Shown: positions 15,468 to 17,270 of the stretch, piece by piece
How positions within the stretch are numbered: the first letter of the stretch is position 1
How the letters are laid out: each line of letters opens with the position of its first letter
Source of the DNA: JAIVJG01 sp964236735
Lineage (GTDB): Bacteria; Acidobacteriota; Blastocatellia; Pyrinomonadales; Pyrinomonadaceae
Direction: 5' to 3'
DNA length: 17,270 nucleotides
Assembly (NCBI GenBank): GCA_964236735.1
Contig: CAXSFM010000037.1
Coordinates: 1-17,270, forward strand
Notes under the pieces: generated by a model
Told to the model about the DNA's origin: nothing
The model's input: the letters and a program-made list of their open reading frames with translations, nothing else
Database searches by the model: none
Translations under genes and position numbers: made by a program

Positions 15468-16304
15468 TTGAGAGTCGTCGTGAAGGCTATAACCATCGGT
15501 ATGGTGGTCATGCTTGCCGGGACAATCCCACGCAACATCATCTTCGTAGCCAATCTGCGGTACTACCCAATCGTCCCTTGGGCAGTGCCGCTCGTGGCTG
15601 TCTATCTGTGGTTCTTTTGGCGATATCTGAACGGTGCAGGTCAGCCTGAATCAACGGCGGAGGAACGGCGCACGAGCCTTCGCGCCAATTGTGTTTCAAG
15701 CCACGTGTGGGCATGGTCACTACTTGCTGGCGGGCTTGGCATCGTTGCCTTAGTCATTGCACTTCATCTAGCCAATCGCATGGTCGTGCTTCCTCAACAG
15801 CAACTACCCGATCTGACGCAGGTGTCGAAGTTCACAATTCTATCTTTGCTGCTCATGTCTGCTCCTGTCGCTGGCATCGTCGAAGAAGCTGCATTTCGCG
15901 GCTACATGCAGAGACCCATCGAGCGGCGCTACGGGTTGGCGATTGCGATTCTGGTCACGGGGACGATGTTTGCAGTTGCTCATCTGGACTTCACGCTGAT
16001 TCTCTTGCCCTATTATGTGGCAGTGTCCGCGATTTACGGCATCACAACGTATCTGACAGATTCAATTCTGCCTGCCGTAGTACTGCATACGAGCGGGAAC
16101 ATTTATTCAAACATTGATCTATGGCTGCGCGATCAGGCGGAATGGCAAGCCTCGTCAGATACTACCGAGCTAATCTGGAAGACCGGGGTTGATACGTCGT
16201 TTTGGATTTCGAGCATTGCGCTCTTAATGGTCGGGGCTGCGACCGTGTGGGCATACTTCCAACTCGCACACGCCGTTCGGAAATCGCTAGCCAGCGTTGC
16301 GTAG
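15468..16304 (+). CDS. CPBP-family intramembrane glutamic endopeptidase
   Basis: A polytopic membrane protease or protease-like protein of the CPBP (Abi/CAAX-processing) family. All core motifs are present, numbered here from the upstream ATG at 15396: E-E-A-A-F-R at 163-168 (catalytic Glu pair and Arg), F-A-V-A-H at 192-196, and H-T-S-G-N at 231-235. In the family these residues line an active site inside the membrane that cleaves peptides or prenylated substrates; some members give immunity to bacteriocins. About seven helices are visible, the first at IGMVVMLAGTIP. The TTG at 15468 is chosen because GGAGG ends 7 bases before it and a promoter lies inside the longer frame; the product then has 278 residues. 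The ATG at 15396 has no ribosome site but remains possible. The target is unknown, and no bacteriocin-like gene adjoins it. Confidence 0.8.
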   Translation: MRVVVKAITIGMVVMLAGTIPRNIIFVANLRYYPIVPWAVPLVAVYLWFFWRYLNGAGQPESTAEERRTSLRANCVSSHVWAWSLLAGGLGIVALVIALHLANRMVVLPQQQLPDLTQVSKFTILSLLLMSAPVAGIVEEAAFRGYMQRPIERRYGLAIAILVTGTMFAVAHLDFTLILLPYYVAVSAIYGITTYLTDSILPAVVLHTSGNIYSNIDLWLRDQAEWQASSDTTELIWKTGVDTSFWISSIALLMVGAATVWAYFQLAHAVRKSLASVA

Positions 16305-16340
16305 TCCTAATCGCGGGCAGCCGCACACCGGAAATAAGTT

Positions 16341-16368
16341 GTATATGCGGAATGGATTCGTCATATAC
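16341..16368. promoter_or_regulatory. 28-base imperfect dyad, operator-like
   Basis: GTATATG (16341-16347) pairs perfectly with CATATAC (16362-16368). Inside, GAAT (16350-16353) pairs with ATTC (16356-16359) around a central GG, leaving two mismatched positions on each side: 22 of 28 bases follow the symmetry. It lies 34 bases before the start at 16402 and 36 bases after the CPBP stop. The size fits the binding site of a dimeric regulator. No T-run follows, so a terminator is less likely. Confidence 0.45.
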
Positions 16369-16401
16369 GGTAGTTAGCCTTCTCGATTCTGCGAGTCATA
16401 A

Positions 16402-16941
16402 ATGAAAACCATTGTCTTCTTACTACTACTAATCACGCTGGCGGGACAGCCTGCCTATGCCAAAGGCAAGGTCAATCTCAAGAAGTATAGAAATACAAAG
16501 CTGGGCTATGAATTTCTTTACCCCCAGAAATATAAGTTAGCTGCTTGCGGTGACCAGTACGACCCGCACCCATGCGTTGGCTTCGATGTTGTCCCGGGGG
16601 ATGATGAGCCGGAAGTCTACGTTGTTATGCTTTCAATGGGACTCGAACAGGCGCTAAGAGATGATGTGAACGTCCTATTCGAGAAGGTCGGCGGGAAATG
16701 GATCAAGCATGGGCGGGGCGCAGATTCGCCCACCACATCAATTAGTGGTCGTGGCTGGAGAGGCTTGTACGCGGTGACCGTCTGCGGCATATCGGATGAG
16801 ACGGGATTTCATGCCGCAGGAGGAGATTGTCTTTCAGCAGTGCTTAACAAAGGCAGGAGAACTTTTCTAATTGAGAGTGATGGAACAGTCCCTACACGGC
16901 AGGTGCTGAATACCATCGTTAAGACATTCAGGATGAAGTGA
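16402..16941 (+). CDS. Secreted hypothetical protein
   Basis: A 179-residue protein with a clear Sec signal peptide: MKTIVFLLLLITLAGQPAYA, ending in the cleavage-type A-Y-A before KGK. The mature part is about 159 residues and probably folds as an alpha/beta domain. The line NTKLGYEFLYPQKYKL resembles the opening of the PsbP-like/DUF1795 group of exported proteins (Y-x-F-x-Y-P-x-x-Y). The ending RQVLNTIVKTFRMK also fits, since many such domains end with a helix followed by T-F-R. Four mature cysteines (ACGD, PCVG, VCGI, DCLS) could form two disulfides. The start has a weak ribosome site (GCGAG). It lies between the 28-base dyad and an IS30-like end and has no obvious partner. The fold call is tentative, export is fairly sure. 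Confidence 0.7.
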   Translation: MKTIVFLLLLITLAGQPAYAKGKVNLKKYRNTKLGYEFLYPQKYKLAACGDQYDPHPCVGFDVVPGDDEPEVYVVMLSMGLEQALRDDVNVLFEKVGGKWIKHGRGADSPTTSISGRGWRGLYAVTVCGISDETGFHAAGGDCLSAVLNKGRRTFLIESDGTVPTRQVLNTIVKTFRMK

Positions 16942-16965
16942 GTTCCTTCGATGGGAAGCCTGACA

Positions 16966-16988
16966 TCAAGTTTGAAGTGCAACACTGA
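16966..16988 (-). repeat. Terminal inverted repeat of the right-hand IS30-family element
   Basis: TCAAGTTTGAAGTGCAAC (16967-16984) lies directly after the stop codon of the minus-strand transposase fragment, where the right end of an IS30 element is expected. It matches 15 of 18 bases of the reverse complement of 30-47. The element interior is to the right. The exact tip and any target duplication cannot be fixed without the other end. Confidence 0.55.
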
Positions 16989-17215
16989 CTAAGATTCATA
17001 GTAACACTCCAGCGGCGTCTTGAACCCCAGCCGCTTGCGTGGCCTCAGGTTGAGCTTGCGGGCGATTGAGTTGCATTGATGCTGGCTCAAGGCAGCCATA
17101 CTGGTTCCTCTCGGCAGGTACTGGCGGATCAGGCCGTTGGCATTCTCGTTGCTGCCTCGCTCCCACGAATGATATGGACGGGCGAAGTAAAAGAGCGCCT
17201 TCGTACACGCTTCGA
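16989..17215 (-). pseudogene. IS30-family transposase, C-terminal fragment cut by another insertion
   Basis: The minus strand encodes about 75 residues of the catalytic C-terminus of an IS30-type DDE transposase. They include FYFARPYHSWERGSNENANG, which carries the third catalytic residue, Glu, in W-E-R-G. LIRQYLPRGTSM follows, then the closing KLNLRPRKRLGFKTPLECYY before TAG at 16989-16991. The first two catalytic Asp residues lie in the missing part. Going upstream, the transposase text stops being recognisable at about 17215, where an IS256-like terminus starts; a TGA then appears in frame, within 17241-17250. The fragment cannot be active as it stands. The family match is strong. Confidence 0.85.
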
Positions 17216-17270
17216 GAGGGTGTAAATAATTTTGTGTAAATGGTCGTCACCGATAAACTTCGCTTTCGCT
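17216..17270. mobile_element. Terminus of a probable IS256-family element, running off the window
   Basis: GAGGGTGTAAATAATTTTGT (17216-17235), continuing with GTAAA, has the look of IS256-family terminal repeats (a G-rich tip, then an A/T stretch and TTTTGTGTAAA). It begins exactly where the IS30 transposase loses its homology. Its own transposase would lie beyond the right edge of the window, so the family call rests on the end sequence alone. Confidence 0.5.

Overview
This window reads as an accessory stretch of a bacterial chromosome, about 50-55% GC over the kinases and lower over the first 4.2 kb. No rRNA, tRNA or core marker gene is present, so the host cannot be fixed. The mix of large CHASE3/PAS hybrid histidine kinases, an ECF sigma factor with a small membrane partner, DUF4386-type membrane proteins and a CPBP protease would suit Acidobacteriota, but this is a weak inference. 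No CRISPR array, prophage or RNA gene was seen.

Layout. (1) Both edges carry IS30-like termini. At the left edge the last codons of a possible IS30-family transposase are followed by a terminal-repeat-like sequence (about 2-47). At the right edge there is the C-terminal part of an IS30-family transposase on the minus strand (16989-17215) with its end at about 16966. This transposase is cut by what looks like the terminus of an IS256-family element (17216 onward). The two IS30-like ends face each other across about 16.9 kb. (2) 196-4224 is an AT-richer, partly decayed block: a SLOG-like Rossmann protein, a membrane protein gene broken by a single-base frameshift (784-1579), and a minus-strand pair of an SseB-like protein and a four-helix membrane protein. 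The membrane protein's 3' end is probably broken as well. (3) 4225-5243 is mostly non-coding, with several small inverted repeats and one probable 75-residue gene. (4) 5244-11444 holds two adjacent hybrid histidine kinases, 9 bases apart. The first is membrane bound (CHASE3, three PAS, HisKA, HATPase, REC, REC, HPt). The second is soluble (three PAS, HisKA, HATPase, REC). (5) 11992-15201 is a same-strand cluster: an ECF sigma factor, a small membrane protein, a DUF4386-like protein, a DUF2306-like membrane protein and a second DUF4386-like protein. (6) 15468-16941 holds a CPBP intramembrane protease and a secreted hypothetical protein, with a 28-base dyad between them.

How the genes may work together. 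The kinases form a plausible multi-step phosphorelay, but no DNA-binding or enzymatic output regulator is encoded in the window, so the signal must leave through a partner elsewhere. The ECF sigma factor is probably translated with the membrane proteins behind it, and the first of these could be its membrane-bound regulator. No fully novel system is proven. The most unusual points are the IS30-bounded layout with nested IS insertion, the decayed membrane-protein block, the closed hybrid-kinase pair with a divergent HPt site, and the sigma-factor/DUF4386 cluster.
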